From assembly GCA_036897485.1 (NCBI GenBank), contig JAYMTF010000214.1:1-44773 (forward strand): a DNA stretch of 44,773 bases, given 5' to 3'. Source of the stretch: Pelargonium nanum. Lineage: Eukaryota; Streptophyta; Magnoliopsida; Geraniales; Geraniaceae. The notes beneath the pieces were generated by a model. That model did not search any database. It had not been told where the DNA came from and worked only from the letters and a program-made list of their open reading frames with translations. Positions 1-16,561 of the stretch are shown piece by piece (position 1 is the first letter of the stretch; each line of letters starts with the position of its first letter). Both the position numbers and the translations under genes were made by a program.

Positions 1-920
1 CTGATCTATCATCAACAACGAACGCAACTCCAACCGTGTAGAGCTTGAAATACGACATGCTGCTCTGACCACGACCACCAACTATGAAACGAACAGAGTC
101 ACAAGAACACTACTGCTACGCAAAACTTGAAGCCGCCAAAAAACCAAATCCAAAGCCACAAAAATCCTAACAAATCCTAATACTTGCCATCGAGACAAGA
201 CTCACACCCGTGAGAAAACCACTTTTAACACATGTAAGAGAAGATGATGCAAACAGAAAGAATCCACCGCAGGACCAGCCGCAACCGTTCTCTCCGTCCA
301 ACCCTCCACATAAGTAATTATTAATTCACTTTTCCGTAATTTTTTTGAAAATAAAAACAAGGACACATATTATGCGACGGAATGAGTATGTTATTGATCT
401 TACATGTATGTGTGAAGTTCGATATGACATAGATGTTACAAATTTTGAAATTTGTTAGTGCACACTTTTGTGTATGCAAATTCTTATTTTAGCAAGAGAT
501 TCTTATGCCAATTTCTATTGTGTTTTAGTTTTTATTAAGTAATTTAAAATGGAAAACCTAGTTTCATATAGACTAATGCATATTAACTTTTTTTTATAAG
601 CTAGCCGTAATTTTTATTTATCCAACTCGAAGGTTCAACTAAAAGTACAAAAAAGAACTAAGCTCTCATCCCAAACACGAGAGAGGGTCAGTAGTCCAAG
701 AGAGAAATTAGAACGACAAGCTACGAGTATTATCAAAACATGGAATCAAAAAGTAACTAAAACTCTGAACACGGAAATCAGTAGTGCATATTAACTTCAA
801 ATTAGTCACTCTCAGAAGAAAAAAAAAGAACTTCAAATTGATCTGCGGGTTAAAATTCTAGTTGAGATACATGAAAAGTTCGATGTCAACCCAACTATTC
901 ATTACTTAAATTAGACAGTA

Positions 921-1139
921 TATGTACTTAATGTTCATTAGTTATGATATATTGGTCTACAAAGTATATACTAGTAATTGATATTTATACATATTATAAA
1001 AAATATATATTTTCACCGTATTCACAAATATGTACTTAATGTTCATTAGTTATGATATATTGGTCTACAAAGTATATACTAGTACTTGATATTTATACAT
1101 ATATTATAAAAAATATATGTTTTCACCGTATTCACAAAT
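921..1139. repeat. Tandem duplication, ~108-bp unit
   Basis: Two adjacent near-identical copies begin with TATGTACTTAATGTTCATTA at 921 and again at 1029. They differ by a few substitutions and a 2-base insertion in the second copy. The unit is AT-rich and non-coding. It looks like a recent local duplication. Confidence 0.9.
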
Positions 1140-2654
1140 TAACCTTTCTTACTCAAATTCCTATTTTGCCAAATTCATACAAACACGTACAAATTACATG
1201 GTTTGGACCCAAATTTCATTTTCCTTGTTATTGTCGATAATTTTCATGATCACCCACATCCACATGCATTGACAACACCTCATGGATAATTTAATTCATT
1301 GTTGTCAAATTTATAGTTACATATATGCATTTTATATGTCAAATTACAGTTGGTGCCTTGTAGTTTTACACAAACATAAATGTTTAAATGTAATATGTTG
1401 TTCCATATTTCTAACCTAATGGAATAATTTATGAACAACCAACGATGGATGTTTCTATAAAAGGGTGTTTATATAAATATGAGTTGTGTTGTTGATGATG
1501 AGGATTAGCTACACCGAATACATGAATATATATAAGTAATAATCTTGAGCTTGAATTCATATTGATGTTTGTGTCGATAAGAACAAAGTTGATATCTCAA
1601 CTCAACAAATGAAAAAAGTTTCTTCAATTTCCACTTTATGAAGATAATGACAGATGAGGACATAAAGCTACATTTATTTTCACAAGCCCCATGAGATGAG
1701 AGAAGCAAATTAAACTTTATAATGAAATGATAGCTTTGTCTATATGTCCCTCCCACCACTAAAACTTATCCAATTTACTGAACTTGGATTCTTGTTTGGC
1801 TAAATTCTTCTTTTCATTTATTTTTAATTTTACAAAAATAAAAGAAAACATTTTGTTTTGTATATTGTGTTTTCTTATCAAAGAGGAAGAGGATTGGTTC
1901 ACCTTAAAAATGTAATTGCAACAATAAATAATTAGACAAAATGGGTAGAAGTCCAATTGATGTATGATGGGCCATCTGTTGAGAGGCCCACTAATGGCAT
2001 TTAAAATATATCTTCTTATATTTTTAATAAACAAGTACAAGATTAGGTTAATAAAATAACATAAAATACAACACTTGTTGATGATCCAACAGCCAGTTTG
2101 TGATTTACAACTTACAAGAGATAATCCTTATTATTATTAACATTTAATACTATAAATAATATATATTTTTTGCCCTAAAAAAACTAAGATATTCAGTTTA
2201 GAAAATAGGAAGTATATATTATATTGAGGTTGGTTTTGAAGTCACCTCCAAAACTTTTGTTTTTGTATGTGATTGAATTTGCAACTTGGCAACACAAGGA
2301 CCCACTGAATTATGTGTAGTGAATTATTGGTTTTGCATGATGATTGTGCCCAAAACACACATACATACATACCAACAACTAATAGTGCTAAAAAATATTC
2401 TTTTGCCATTCTCTCTGACTGTATGCTATGTGAAAGGGGGATTGTTGGTTCAGAAAAGCATGTTACTTTTGAATGAAATTTATCTAAAATTGTCATTTTT
2501 GATCCATCTCTCTCTAAACACATGTAATAGGTTGTGCAAGTGGTTGTTTGTAGTAATGTAATTGTTAACAAGTGTTGCCATTTTCAACCAGACAAAAGAA
2601 ACAAAAACAAGAATGGGAAGACAAAGGAAGAGAAAAAGGAGTGAAATTGGATAA

Positions 2655-2786
2655 AAACCTCACTTAATGAAACTTCTAGTTGAACACAAATATCTGGCTT
2701 CAGTTACTACATTATTTGTCAAACCTCACTTAATGCAACTTCTAGTTCAACACAAATATCTGGCTTCAGTTACTACATTATTTGTC
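2655..2786. repeat. Tandem duplication, 66-bp unit
   Basis: Copy 1 is 2655-2720 and copy 2 is 2721-2786. They differ at only two or three positions. The duplication lies about 300 bp downstream of the PKP1 stop codon, so it may fall in the 3' untranslated region or just beyond it. Confidence 0.9.
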
Positions 2787-3079
2787 ACAAATAAAAGGGA
2801 AAAGTTACATACTTTTTCTTGGAAATACATTTAGCTAAACACAAACTCCTCACTCTATGCATAGTATGATCCCTGGCTAGATGCAATCAAAGCTCAACTG
2901 GCAAAGACCGACCTGTCTGGCTCTGCTGCAGGAATCAGGAGTCGGAGTAGTGAAGCAAATCGAGGAGGATAACACTCATGCTTACTCTTATCTCGCACTT
3001 TACTTAAACTGAATTGGCAACAAAGATCTACACCAAAAAACTGTTGCCACAACCTTGCAAATCCTTGTAGCATCTGGGT

Positions 3080-6000
3080 TTATGGAACATTCATAACTTG
3101 AATGGATTGCAACATGTCTGAGACAGCAATGACAAGGTCACCTGATTTGATCATACCCCTGGCCTTGAGCAAGGAGAAGGTTTTGTTCAAGTTGCTCTCC
3201 ATGTCATCAGAGAAGCTCAGCCGGAATGGAATCAGGCCCCACTGCAGGTTCAGACGCCTCCGCACAGATGTTGTGGTTGTAAATGCAAAGATTGGGCAGT
3301 CAGGCCTGCAACGCGACAAGAGAGATGCCATGTGTCCAGTCTTTGTGTACACAAAAATTGCGTCCACCTCCAGATTGTTAGCTGCAAAGTTAGAATCAAA
3401 CCCACAGTTCAAGATCATTACTTGAATATTTTTTCCCCTAAATGTAATATTTTTTAGCACGAGTAAGACCTTATCTTTAAAGGGATAGGAGGAAGGAAGA
3501 GAAAAGGCGGTGGCGGTAGAGAGAGTGGATATTATATACAAGCAATCTAAACTTAATTATCCGAAGATATATGCCTAGTTATAATGAAAAGGGGAGGGGG
3601 AGCATATGTATATGGGAATGATGTTTTGACTTTTGGAGACTACTACTATTATGTTAAGATATGAAACATGAGCTATACATATCATTATATAATCACACTA
3701 TGCCAGAAGATCAAGGAATGATGTTTTAGCTTTTGGACAACTACTTCTATGGCACAGCACATTATGGCAAATGGTGTACTTATCATATACAGAAACACTG
3801 TATTTTCACTTCGCCTCCTATTCATATTAATTACGTCACTTCAGAACAAAGATAGACTGCAGGCCAGTACATGAGAGGAGGGAAAGAATATCAAAATATA
3901 CAACAGAATTATGGAGCCAAAGAAGTCATACCCATTTTAGCAGCAGAATTGCAGATCTCAACTGAAATACTGTCTGAGAATGAAGATCCTATGTCAGGAA
4001 GTTCCATTGCTTCATGGCGTTTCTCTTCCCTCCACCACCTCTCAATCCTTAGGCTGACACTTCTTAGAACAGTCAATGCCTTTTCTGGGTACTGGCCCAT
4101 GGCTGACTCACCAGAAAGCATCAAAGCATCTGCTCGCTGTCTAACTGCTTCAGATACATCAGCTACTTCAGCTCTGGTGGGTGTTGGGAATTCAATCATG
4201 GACTCAAGTAATTGAGACGCAACAATGACTGGTTTATTTAGCTGCCTGCATAGCTGAACAGTCCTCTGTTGAGCTGATGGTACCTGTTCCAATGGTATCT
4301 GAGCACCCAAATCCCCTCTTGCTACCATAGCTCCATCTGATGCTCGAATGATCTCTTCCAAGTTCTTTAACGAGTCAATACTCTCTATCTTTGCAATCAC
4401 AGAAATATCACTGCAGCATCAAATTGATATAATTGTCAGTTTAAAAAGAAAGTTATAATCATTTACAGAATAGCCCAGTTAAAAAGTTAAACATGCAACA
4501 AAAAGGAACATTTAAAAAAAATCTTTTCAGCTAAAAACAATATTATCTTTTTAGTAACAAAGCTTTAAGGTGTGTAGAAATGTTTTGTCTTCCAATTAGG
4601 GTTCACAAACACAATGATTTTGTAACCATAAACAGACAATGAATGGAAATGTATGAAATATTGAAATGGACTAGGCAGTACAGTGGATGGAGAAAGAGGG
4701 AGGAGGTTCGAAGAGGCTCACTTCACGGATGAGTAGCAAATGCAACATAAGGGTGCTTACCTATCACGAGAACGTGCAGCAATATAGCTCTTTAGATGCT
4801 TAATCACTTCAGCAGATTTGACAAATGATATTGCTATAAACTCAACACCCTCTGCAATCCCAAAATCGATGTCCAACCAATCCTGAAGAAATGAAAAGCT
4901 CGAGCATCAGACCTGATTAACATTTTTTTCTCACCGTGGAAATGATTTACAATGAATACTCTAGCACTTGGATCATAAATTGCAAATATGAATATGATTA
5001 GACACACATCAGCAAGCTAGTCTACACTAATCAAAAGAGTATTCATTTGAACCCCAAAAGAGAAAAATATCCAAATTTGATAATAAAAACATCTAAGAGA
5101 AGCAACTTTTCCACAACATAATTTACTTGTTTTTTTTTTTTTGGGAAAGCTTCTCAAAACTAGGGATGAACTTAAGTCATATTCTAGTAAACAGAACCAA
5201 GTATCCAATTTACTGAATTATTGACCATAATTTGAATTCTTGTAGCGAAAACATTATTAACATTTTAAATACACCCAGCCAAAATTCTAGAAGTGCTTTA
5301 AACTCCCAAATTTCATCAAAGCTAATTTATCCTAGGCTCCAAATCCCTACTTTCTACTATCAAGAATACAAATCTTCTTTGGAAATTGTTTAACAATCCC
5401 AACCTACATGCCAACTTAATATATGGGATGGAGGGAAATCTGATTATTCCACCAGATGGTCATGTTATGAGGATTCCAACCACTCGTGTTACCAAAAGTG
5501 ACTGAAGCAGAATTGAAGTCCTTCAAACAACAGTGTGACCATTAATGTATATTTACTGCACATAATTTATGATATAAAAATTTAAGAAAAGAAAACCTAA
5601 TATGATGGATATGGAACTGATTAGATCCTTCAGAATTTCTTAAATCCAGTTATAGCTAATAAAAGGGCGTGCAATTGATTAAATTGAATGACATAAGAAT
5701 GAAAAATATGGAAGACAATGTGAGCATGTAAATTTAACAGTTAATATAGAGTGATATGACAAATGTGATTGGTATTCTTGACTACTTCATGCAATTTAAA
5801 GATAAAACTACAACTTTTAAGATAGTGAAATATCTGAAATGTGCTCCTGGAAGAAGCCCGTAAAATCCTTCGTATCAATTGAGGATTTCAGATGTATCAA
5901 TCATAGGTAACATCTTGTCTTCTAGGATAATTTTTTAGCATCAGAATGTTGGAGTTAGTTGAATGAATTCAGTTGGGAATTTTTTTGAAAAGAGAGACCA

Positions 6001-8187
6001 ACCTTAGATGATATCGTAGGAAGCATGGCATTACGCTCACGTACAAGACTACCATCTCTCCAGAAAGTCAAATTTGCCCGAGGCAGCAACAATCCAGGAT
6101 CAGTACAAAGGCACTTGACATCTGGACCAATCTTCTCAATCACCTCAAACCTCACCATGCCACCATCAACAAGGAGTTCATCCCCCACTTTGACATCTGC
6201 GGTGACAAGAAAATACATACTGTTATAGACACAGTTTCTCACAAAATTAAATTTACTTGTTCTTAATCAAAAGATCATCATTGAAGAATGACCTTCAGCA
6301 AAACCATCATAATTCACATTGATGGTGTGTTTTGGGAGTGCTGAATCAAAGGCTCTGACACTAAATGTCCAGATCTCGCCATCCTGCATTAAAAAAGAAT
6401 AATTTACAAATAAATTTAACTTTGATATGAACAAGGGCCAACATAGACAAACAAGACTTGTGTAGCATCATAGAAGCATAGAGTAACTTAGACTAATATT
6501 TCAGCAAACCTAACAAGAATCTTTTGGAAATTACTAATAATTCAGCCTACTCAGCACTGGTCATCCAAATATAACTATAGGAGAATAAACAGAAAACTCA
6601 AGAGAATTATCAACACTTAGTCACAGAACATTATTATATGTATCGTCAAAAAATTAATGGCATGGTAAATGTTCCTCATTACATTAGCATATTACTGAAG
6701 GTTGGAAACTAAAAGACAGGACCTAATAAACTATTTCACATATATGGTTCTACTAAAGCAGCCACAGCTTGCATATCATATCCAAAGATACTGCAAACAT
6801 ATGTCAACACTGCACAGCATCATCAGATTATGATAATCCATACAGCTCTAACAAACATCAGCTTATTATCCCCATTTCTCGAGAATAGAAGCCTTCCTCA
6901 AAAATGTATCTTTTCAAATCTAGTCAGGCAACAAACTTGAGTAAGATACAATGCTAAACACAAGCTTAGTATCCAATGCAATGGTGTGCAGCACCATCAA
7001 ATTTTCTCGGGTTAAATTCATGATTCACCCCAAGAACTGTCTAGCCTGGTAATTCTCATATTAAAGGAACAAGGCTTAGTGTCTAATGCAATGAAAGGGT
7101 GATATCATCACGTTTTCTTATATTTTATATATATTCACTAGATAGAATTGCCTAGCATTGTACTACATGCTCATGATTTATGTTAAGGAACACATGAGCC
7201 ATCAGATTTGACTTAAATTTTCACCCCTTGGATCTAGATGTAAATGAATGGTAGTGTCTCATTTAAACTATAAAAATGGAGCAAAGTGCACACAAGAAGA
7301 GTGGTTCATCATTTTGATTTGGTTAATATTTTGGTCACTCATAGATACATCTAGCTTAGTACATGATATTGGTCATTCACTTAAGAGTTACCAGTTACCA
7401 GTTGCACATCATCCAACATAGCAAGTTCAGAAAAAGCACTCAAACAATACAGATAGCACAACCTCAAGAGAACATAGGGTTAGAAGTTTCAATAGCAATG
7501 AACAAAAATCAGATTACACAGACGCGGAAAAATATCAAACTTCATGTCACAATTCAGCTCAATTAGTGTAACACTACAATGAACAGCACAAAAAAGGAAA
7601 GAAATTAAAACCAAAATTACCTCAGCTTTGGCGGATGAAGCACCCCCCAAATCTCCCATGTGAATCTCACTCCCCTCCGTATCCATCATGATAGCCACCG
7701 CGTAGCCCTTCTCCTCATTCAACCTCCTCACACGCTGGATCACGCTGCGGTGCCACTCGCGCGTCCCATGACACATATTAATGCGAGCCACATTCATGCC
7801 CCCAACGGCGAGCGCCTCCAGCTGCTCGAACCCGCACGTGGCCGGGCCAATCGTGCAGATGAGCTTCGTCCGGCGAGTGCTCCGGAAGCCATTCTCCTTC
7901 AGCTCCGCCTCCGTCACCGTATCCACCTCCAACGACCCCGTATCGCCTCCCGCCGCCGCCGGGGGCGTATACTGGGGCAAAACCCCAGCTCCGACGCCGT
8001 TGTCGGAGATCACAGCCTTCGGCACCGTAGAGTCGAGATCGGAAGTAGAGGCCCTAATAACAATGGGGCGGTAGTGTCTGTTGAGCGGGAACTGACGAAC
8101 GGTGGCGGAGAGAGAGGGCTTCGGGTAGGATTGGTTTGGGACGGCGAGGGAGGTCGGAGTGAAGAGGTGGAGCGACTGGGACGACAT
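3080..8187 (-). CDS. PKP1: Plastidial pyruvate kinase, alpha subunit
   Basis: Converts phosphoenolpyruvate plus ADP to pyruvate plus ATP in the plastid stroma, feeding fatty-acid synthesis. The plant enzyme is a hetero-oligomer of alpha and beta subunits. Six coding exons join in frame: 8187-7621, 6383-6293, 6196-6003, 4882-4761, 4410-3932 and 3381-3080, giving 584 residues (Arabidopsis PKP1 is about 596). The Ser/Pro-rich N-terminus (MSSQSLHLF...) is typical of a chloroplast transit peptide. The barrel domain starts near [12 protein letters not shown]. The B-domain follows ([17 protein letters not shown]). The signature [11 protein letters not shown] holds catalytic Lys332 and Mg2+ ligand Glu334. 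Asp358 in ARGDLG has the expected 24-residue spacing. The C-terminal domain ends [11 protein letters not shown]. The gene is divergent from ARL5, with paired G-boxes between them. The alpha-type call rests on the close match through the barrel and the C-terminus. Confidence 0.96.
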
Positions 8188-11794
<3,607 letters not shown>

Positions 11795-12202
11795 AGAACC
11801 GAACAAGGAAATAAACTAAACAAAAGGAGAAAAGGGTTCATTCGGTTTCATGTTTCATGGGTTCAAACAATGCTTGCAAATCAAATTCTTGTGTACCAAT
11901 TAACTGTATGAATGCTGCTTATATATGAGCAAATCCATAGATTCTAAAATCATGCTTTTCTCCTTCATTTCAATGATCTGAAAATATTACTGTGTTCTGC
12001 ATAATGGAGCAGTGGAGCACTTTCAGTTTCACTAAACATTTGCAAATTAGAAAGTATGGCTCTTAAATTATCATTTTTCTGCACATTGAAGCATTTCACT
12101 GAACATTGTCAATTACAACTATGCTGTAATCTATAACATTTCTGTAATCGAGCTTCAGCGATAAATGGTAATGGAAGTTAACATTGGAATTAGCACGAAA
12201 CA
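11795..12202. other. Convergent spacer between ARL5 and G-gamma
   Basis: This AT-rich spacer lies tail-to-tail between two stop codons and must hold both 3' untranslated regions. No ORF or repeat of note is visible. Confidence 0.6.
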
Positions 12203-14773
12203 TCACAGTATCCAGCATCTGCAGCGCTTTGACTCTTGGGGGCCTTCGAACCAGCGATCCCATGTCGGATTTAAAGGGCCATTTGTTCTGTCCACATATG
12301 ATATCCCATAAATGAGAAAAATTATCAGCTGGAAATATTACAAAATAGTAAAACAGAAGTTCTAGAATTGAAGTATATTACAGTGGCAGCAGCGGGTCGG
12401 GCTTTGTTTCCACATTACTCAGCATCCTGGAGTTTACAAGTGTAACCAGTTTACAAATTGGCTATATTCATAACAAATCTGCAAATAATATTGAAAGGAG
12501 CACCAGAAATATGCTTACCCCTTGCAAGCCGCTGAAGCCTTCTCCATTTTTTCTAGCTGTTCCAGCTCTTCCTGGATACGCAGTTAAGATATTACAATAT
12601 CAGTCAAACATACAGCGTACTGAAATTCATTGAGACTGGATAACGGTAGAAGCAGAAAGATTTTATGAAGTACTATACTACTCATCACAGGATACTCCAG
12701 ATACTGAACCAACCAGTGATTTCGAAATTGAAAATGTCTTATGTAAGATAATTTATTTGGATTTCTATGGCTAATAGGATTGCTACACTATTTCTGCCCG
12801 ATGTTGATACCAATGCAGCTTTACGTGACCCTAACCACTAAACTGAAGAGAAAAACAATTCTAGAAGCTAAAATTGTTAATGCATGGTTGATACATACAG
12901 CTTTTATAGTAGAGGTATTTTAGCACCCTGAAAACATTTGTTTTCTCCAATGATCTTTGGAGTAGTAAATCCAATTCAATCAATTGATTGGCAGATAGGT
13001 AGATCCTTCAATTCAACTAGAACATTTTCCATGGCTTTTTTAATACTGTTATATACTAACATGTGACGAATGCATTCAACTTTGTGATTCTCATCAAGGA
13101 ATGGATCATGGAACTGCCTGTCTTATGGCTAGTTTCAGTTGAGACTATTAACTTCTTTAGCTAAGGTTTGAAGGAAATATAATAATTCAAACACAATTTC
13201 ACAATCAGTGCAATCCAATGATATTGAACATAACATAGCTCATTGTCTTAAATCTTAATGCAGAAGGTGTGTGCACAGATTTGAAAAGTTTATTATCTTT
13301 CTGCTCATCATAACAACTTTAACCATTTTCCCAAACTCTTGTCTATTAAGTGATGCAACATCATATTTGGAGTTGGAACACGCGGGATTTCTTTGCATAA
13401 TTCATTACAGCTCGAGTTAAGATCCTTAGCACCTATTCCCTTACTATAGTCCTCATTCCTGAATGATTTTATTTGTTAACCTCTAATCAATTTAAGGGTG
13501 CTTTCTCCATGATGTATGGTAGATTATTTTTACTGTTCTCTTTCTCTTCTTTTCCTACTGGTGAGCCGCAGGTATTAAATAAAACCCTCAACCATCCCTA
13601 AGTATCAATATATTATGCTCGCAACCAAAGTCTAATGCACCTCTTAAGTAGAGTGCCCCTATGTATCCCATACTGAATCTATCCTGTACTTAATCTTGAA
13701 TAATGTATACCATCTTCCTAAAATGGGCAACCCATGACGTTTCTGCAAACCTGTAGAGTGCCATTTCCACTAAACTCATTGAGTTCTTCCACTAATGATA
13801 GCAAGAACAGATAAATTATTCAAATATATGGAGTTATGTCACCTTCCCCATCTGCCCGACATGAAAGAATCCCATAACCTGAGGACTCCAGAGCTTCTAA
13901 CCCTGTTAAACTTTGTTCTTAATATAAATATCTCAAAATACAATACTTTTACCTCTTTGTTCAATAGCATAAGCAATACAGACCATAAAAAATATACATA
14001 CATAAAGAAACTTACAACATTCAGACATTGTTCGATGTTTAGATTTATCTAATCATATGATGGAGTATTAACGGAATAACTGGAAATGTGCTCATCATTC
14101 TTAAAAACAAAGCAAAGCATTTCTGGAACCGGCCAATTCAACTTCAGAAGAAAAATTGAATCCTATGTCATCTATCATTTAAAGTCTGAACTTGATGTGT
14201 GAACATTAAATCACCATACTGACAACTACCACATATTGTTAACAAGTAGCATACTATTGAATACAATTGTTAGTAATTATCATAGTTTCCCAAGACAATT
14301 AGACCCTACCATGATTTCTTTGTACATTTTTGTTACACTTCCTACTCTAGGAAATGTAAAACAGTTGGAATTTCTGTATCTGATTTGTTAGCTGAGAGAT
14401 GCTAGCAATGAATTTGATTAGGTCCCCACACACTTATAATCTCAACAGAACAGTTTCAACCCCAAAGAAATTGAACAACTCAGTACAAATTATCACCAAA
14501 GTATGCTATGTTTCTGTTTTCTTGTAGTTTATCATTTACAAACACCCTAAGAAAGCAACAAAAGGCAATTTCAGTCCATAAATTGAGAGAAACTGATGCA
14601 AATTTGAAGAGTGAGAAAAGAGAGAGAACCTGTAAGAATCTGATTTGATGGTCGAGGCGGTTGAGGTCAGCTTGAATCCTGTGCTTTCCTCTGGTATCGG
14701 AGGGTCCTCCTCCCACAGAATTTAGGCTGAAGCTGATGGCTAGTGGTGGGGCTCGGTTGTCGCCGACCCGCAT
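12203..14773 (-). CDS. AGG2: Heterotrimeric G-protein gamma subunit, type A
   Basis: Gamma subunit that pairs with G-beta and anchors the dimer to the plasma membrane. Four small coding exons (14773-14630, 12571-12519, 12426-12382, 12287-12203) join in frame to 108 residues, close to the ~100 of Arabidopsis AGG1/AGG2. After a variable 26-residue start comes DTRGKHRIQADLNRL, then the coiled-coil helix that binds G-beta (EELEQLEKMEKASAACK), the DPLLPL motif (residues 77-82) and NGPLNPTWDRWFEGP. The protein ends CRCWIL: a CaaX box (CWIL) predicted to be geranylgeranylated, with a second cysteine two residues upstream suited to palmitoylation. The ATG at 14773 is the only usable start; an in-frame extension to 14815 begins with GTG. 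Wording resembles AGG2 more than AGG1. Intron 1 is 2058 bp. Confidence 0.93.
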
Positions 14774-15704
14774 CTCGATGACACTGAACTCACCTGAATA
14801 ATACACCACACTCACAGCTGGTGATTTTGATTATAATGACAAGGAACAAGAAATTCTGAAACAGAATCTCATTAATTAAACCAATGGACCCCATTATTTA
14901 TAATTTTTTGTATACAATACCAGCAAGCAAAGCAGCAACTAGGAACTAGGGAGAGAGAGAGTGATGTTGAATTGTCGATTCAGATTTGTGTGTTTTGTTT
15001 GTTGGTTACTGAAATGTAATGTGTTTTTGGTGAAATAAAGAAACAGAGAAAGGTTCTTTTTCTTCTCTATGCTGATTTGGTTTTCCTCTTTTGCTTTTTG
15101 GCTTTTCTCTACGCGTGCTCCTCTTCTGCTAAAGAATTTGGAATGAGCGTGGATGATACGCGCTGACTGTGGACTGTGGGCGTGAAGGAAACGGCGATGA
15201 TACTGGAATGGATCGGGAATTGAAATGCAGTCTGAGAAACGTACTTCGGTGGTCCTCATCAGATGTATGTCTCTGTTTCACTACTCACGTCTCACTAGTG
15301 TAGTGTCCGTTTTTGCTGCTCTCACTCTCACTATCGTGTTTCGGGCTTCCCTCTCCACCAAGCCAAGCCCAGCCCAACCCAACCCAACCCATCATTTGTT
15401 TGGTTATTGGTTTACAATAGCATCAAAATTTCAACCAATAAACTGAAAACCTCATCTCCCTCCATTATTCTCTAGTCACTGGGGCAAAATTCCACGCGTT
15501 CAAGCCTCAACGAAGATAAATTCTGACAACTCTTCAATTCATGCATGGTAGACACTTGTACCACACTGCCACCTCAGCACACGTGTCACGTCCTCACCGT
15601 TCCATCTCACCACCCACATATATATATATATATATATATATATCAACCAATACAAACACTTGGGAGTGTACGTAGCAACCAAGATTTAGATCACATCTAC
15701 AACA
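14774..15704. other. Divergent spacer: G-gamma promoter side and proline-rich ORF leader
   Basis: No further gene is supportable. A purine-rich run at 14949-14962 lies near the presumed G-gamma transcription start. A (TA)n microsatellite occupies 15617-15643, about 60 bp upstream of the proline-rich ORF. A CACGTG-like ACACGTGTCACG stretch lies near 15580. Confidence 0.5.
15617..15643. repeat. (TA)n microsatellite
   Basis: An uninterrupted AT/TA dinucleotide run of about 27 bases. It may double as a TATA region for the ORF beginning at 15705. Confidence 0.9.
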
Positions 15705-16028
15705 ATGTTGTGCGGTCTCTTGAAAAATTCATCCACCCTAGCAAAACGTCCCAATACATTTATTTTGTTAGTTCCAAGTTGCCAATTATCTTATATTCCA
15801 CCGGATGTGCCGCAAGTTCCCAACTACATACCCAAACCCATACCAAAGATCAAGATTCCAACTCCCCCGGTTTCCGGCCCGGAATTCCCGGGACCGCCGC
15901 GGCCGCCGCCGCAAATGCCGCCCCAGCCACCAGAACTGACTCCGAAGCTGCCTGAAATAGTGCCTCCGCCGTTAGAGCAACCGGATGTTCAGCCTCCCAT
16001 AGGCTCCTTTGTTGTCAAGACTGCGTGA
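15705..16028 (+). CDS. Small proline-rich protein, unknown function
   Basis: An intronless 107-residue frame with a real ATG. I do not recognise the family. Residues 1-35 include a short hydrophobic stretch (FILLVPSCQLSYI) that could be a weak signal or targeting segment. From residue 32 on it is Pro-rich: PP and PxP motifs spaced with Lys, Ile, Val and Gln (PQVPNYIPKPIPKIKIPTPP, then a GC-rich stretch coding PGPPRPPPQMPPQPP), ending IGSFVVKTA. The switch in codon base composition across 15870-15990 and the uninterrupted frame argue for a coding region. Without homologues, a chance frame cannot be excluded. Confidence 0.45.
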   Translation: MLCGLLKNSSTLAKRPNTFILLVPSCQLSYIPPDVPQVPNYIPKPIPKIKIPTPPVSGPEFPGPPRPPPQMPPQPPELTPKLPEIVPPPLEQPDVQPPIGSFVVKTA

Positions 16029-16561
16029 AGTTTTGGTTGTTGTATTATATAAATAATATATAACTAATGTGTATAATTAGGTGTCGTAGGCTCTAATAGT
16101 TCAGTTTTTGTTTTATTTATTTGTTAGTATGTATAGTGAACATTAGTGATGAATGTTCATATATTTCAACTTTATCTCCATTATGCTCTTAAATTAATAT
16201 ATACACAATAAACAAAATCCAAATAACGAAACGGAGAGAATCTCAGTACGGTTAAGATCCGTAAAATAAAATCCGTCAACCTTATCACTTAAATTCGAAA
16301 TACGCCACGTGGTGCGACACCCATGCGAGACCTGAGGCTACGTGTCACTCCCAGGTGAAAAAAAACAACAAAAAAATCCACGTCAACTCCTTTTCTCTCG
16401 TCTTCAACTGATTAATTTATGAAATCCCAAAAAATCAGTGAACAATGATTGAGAAGTTGACGTTCAAAGTTCATGAATTCATGATATCCACTATACAGCT
16501 CCAGCTCAAAACCACAATCACCTCTCGACACTGTCTCTGCATTTTCCTTCCCGGCGGCGAA
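16029..16561. promoter_or_regulatory. LESV upstream region with G-box
   Basis: This spacer separates the proline-rich ORF from LESV. A perfect G-box CACGTG lies at 16306-16311, followed by a related ACGTGTC at about 16340 and CACGTC at about 16380. An in-frame ATG at 16445 would add 39 residues to LESV, but the 16562 ATG starts a better transit peptide. These boxes could serve light, clock or ABA factors; that is inference. Confidence 0.45.

Larger units (their letters stand above)
1..3079. other. Intergenic region left of PKP1
   Basis: I see no supportable gene here. The first ~340 bases are CA-rich and less AT-rich than the rest, with no open frame of note; they could be the edge of a gene, an untranslated region or an old transposon, but nothing decides it. 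The remainder is AT-rich. Two short tandem duplications (921-1139 and 2655-2786) are listed separately. The last ~300 bases before 3080 should include the PKP1 3' untranslated region, which is on the minus strand. Confidence 0.6.

Noticed and set aside
14774-14815. A 14-residue extension of the G-gamma protein
   Set aside because: It starts at GTG. The ATG at 14773 is the first usable start in that frame.
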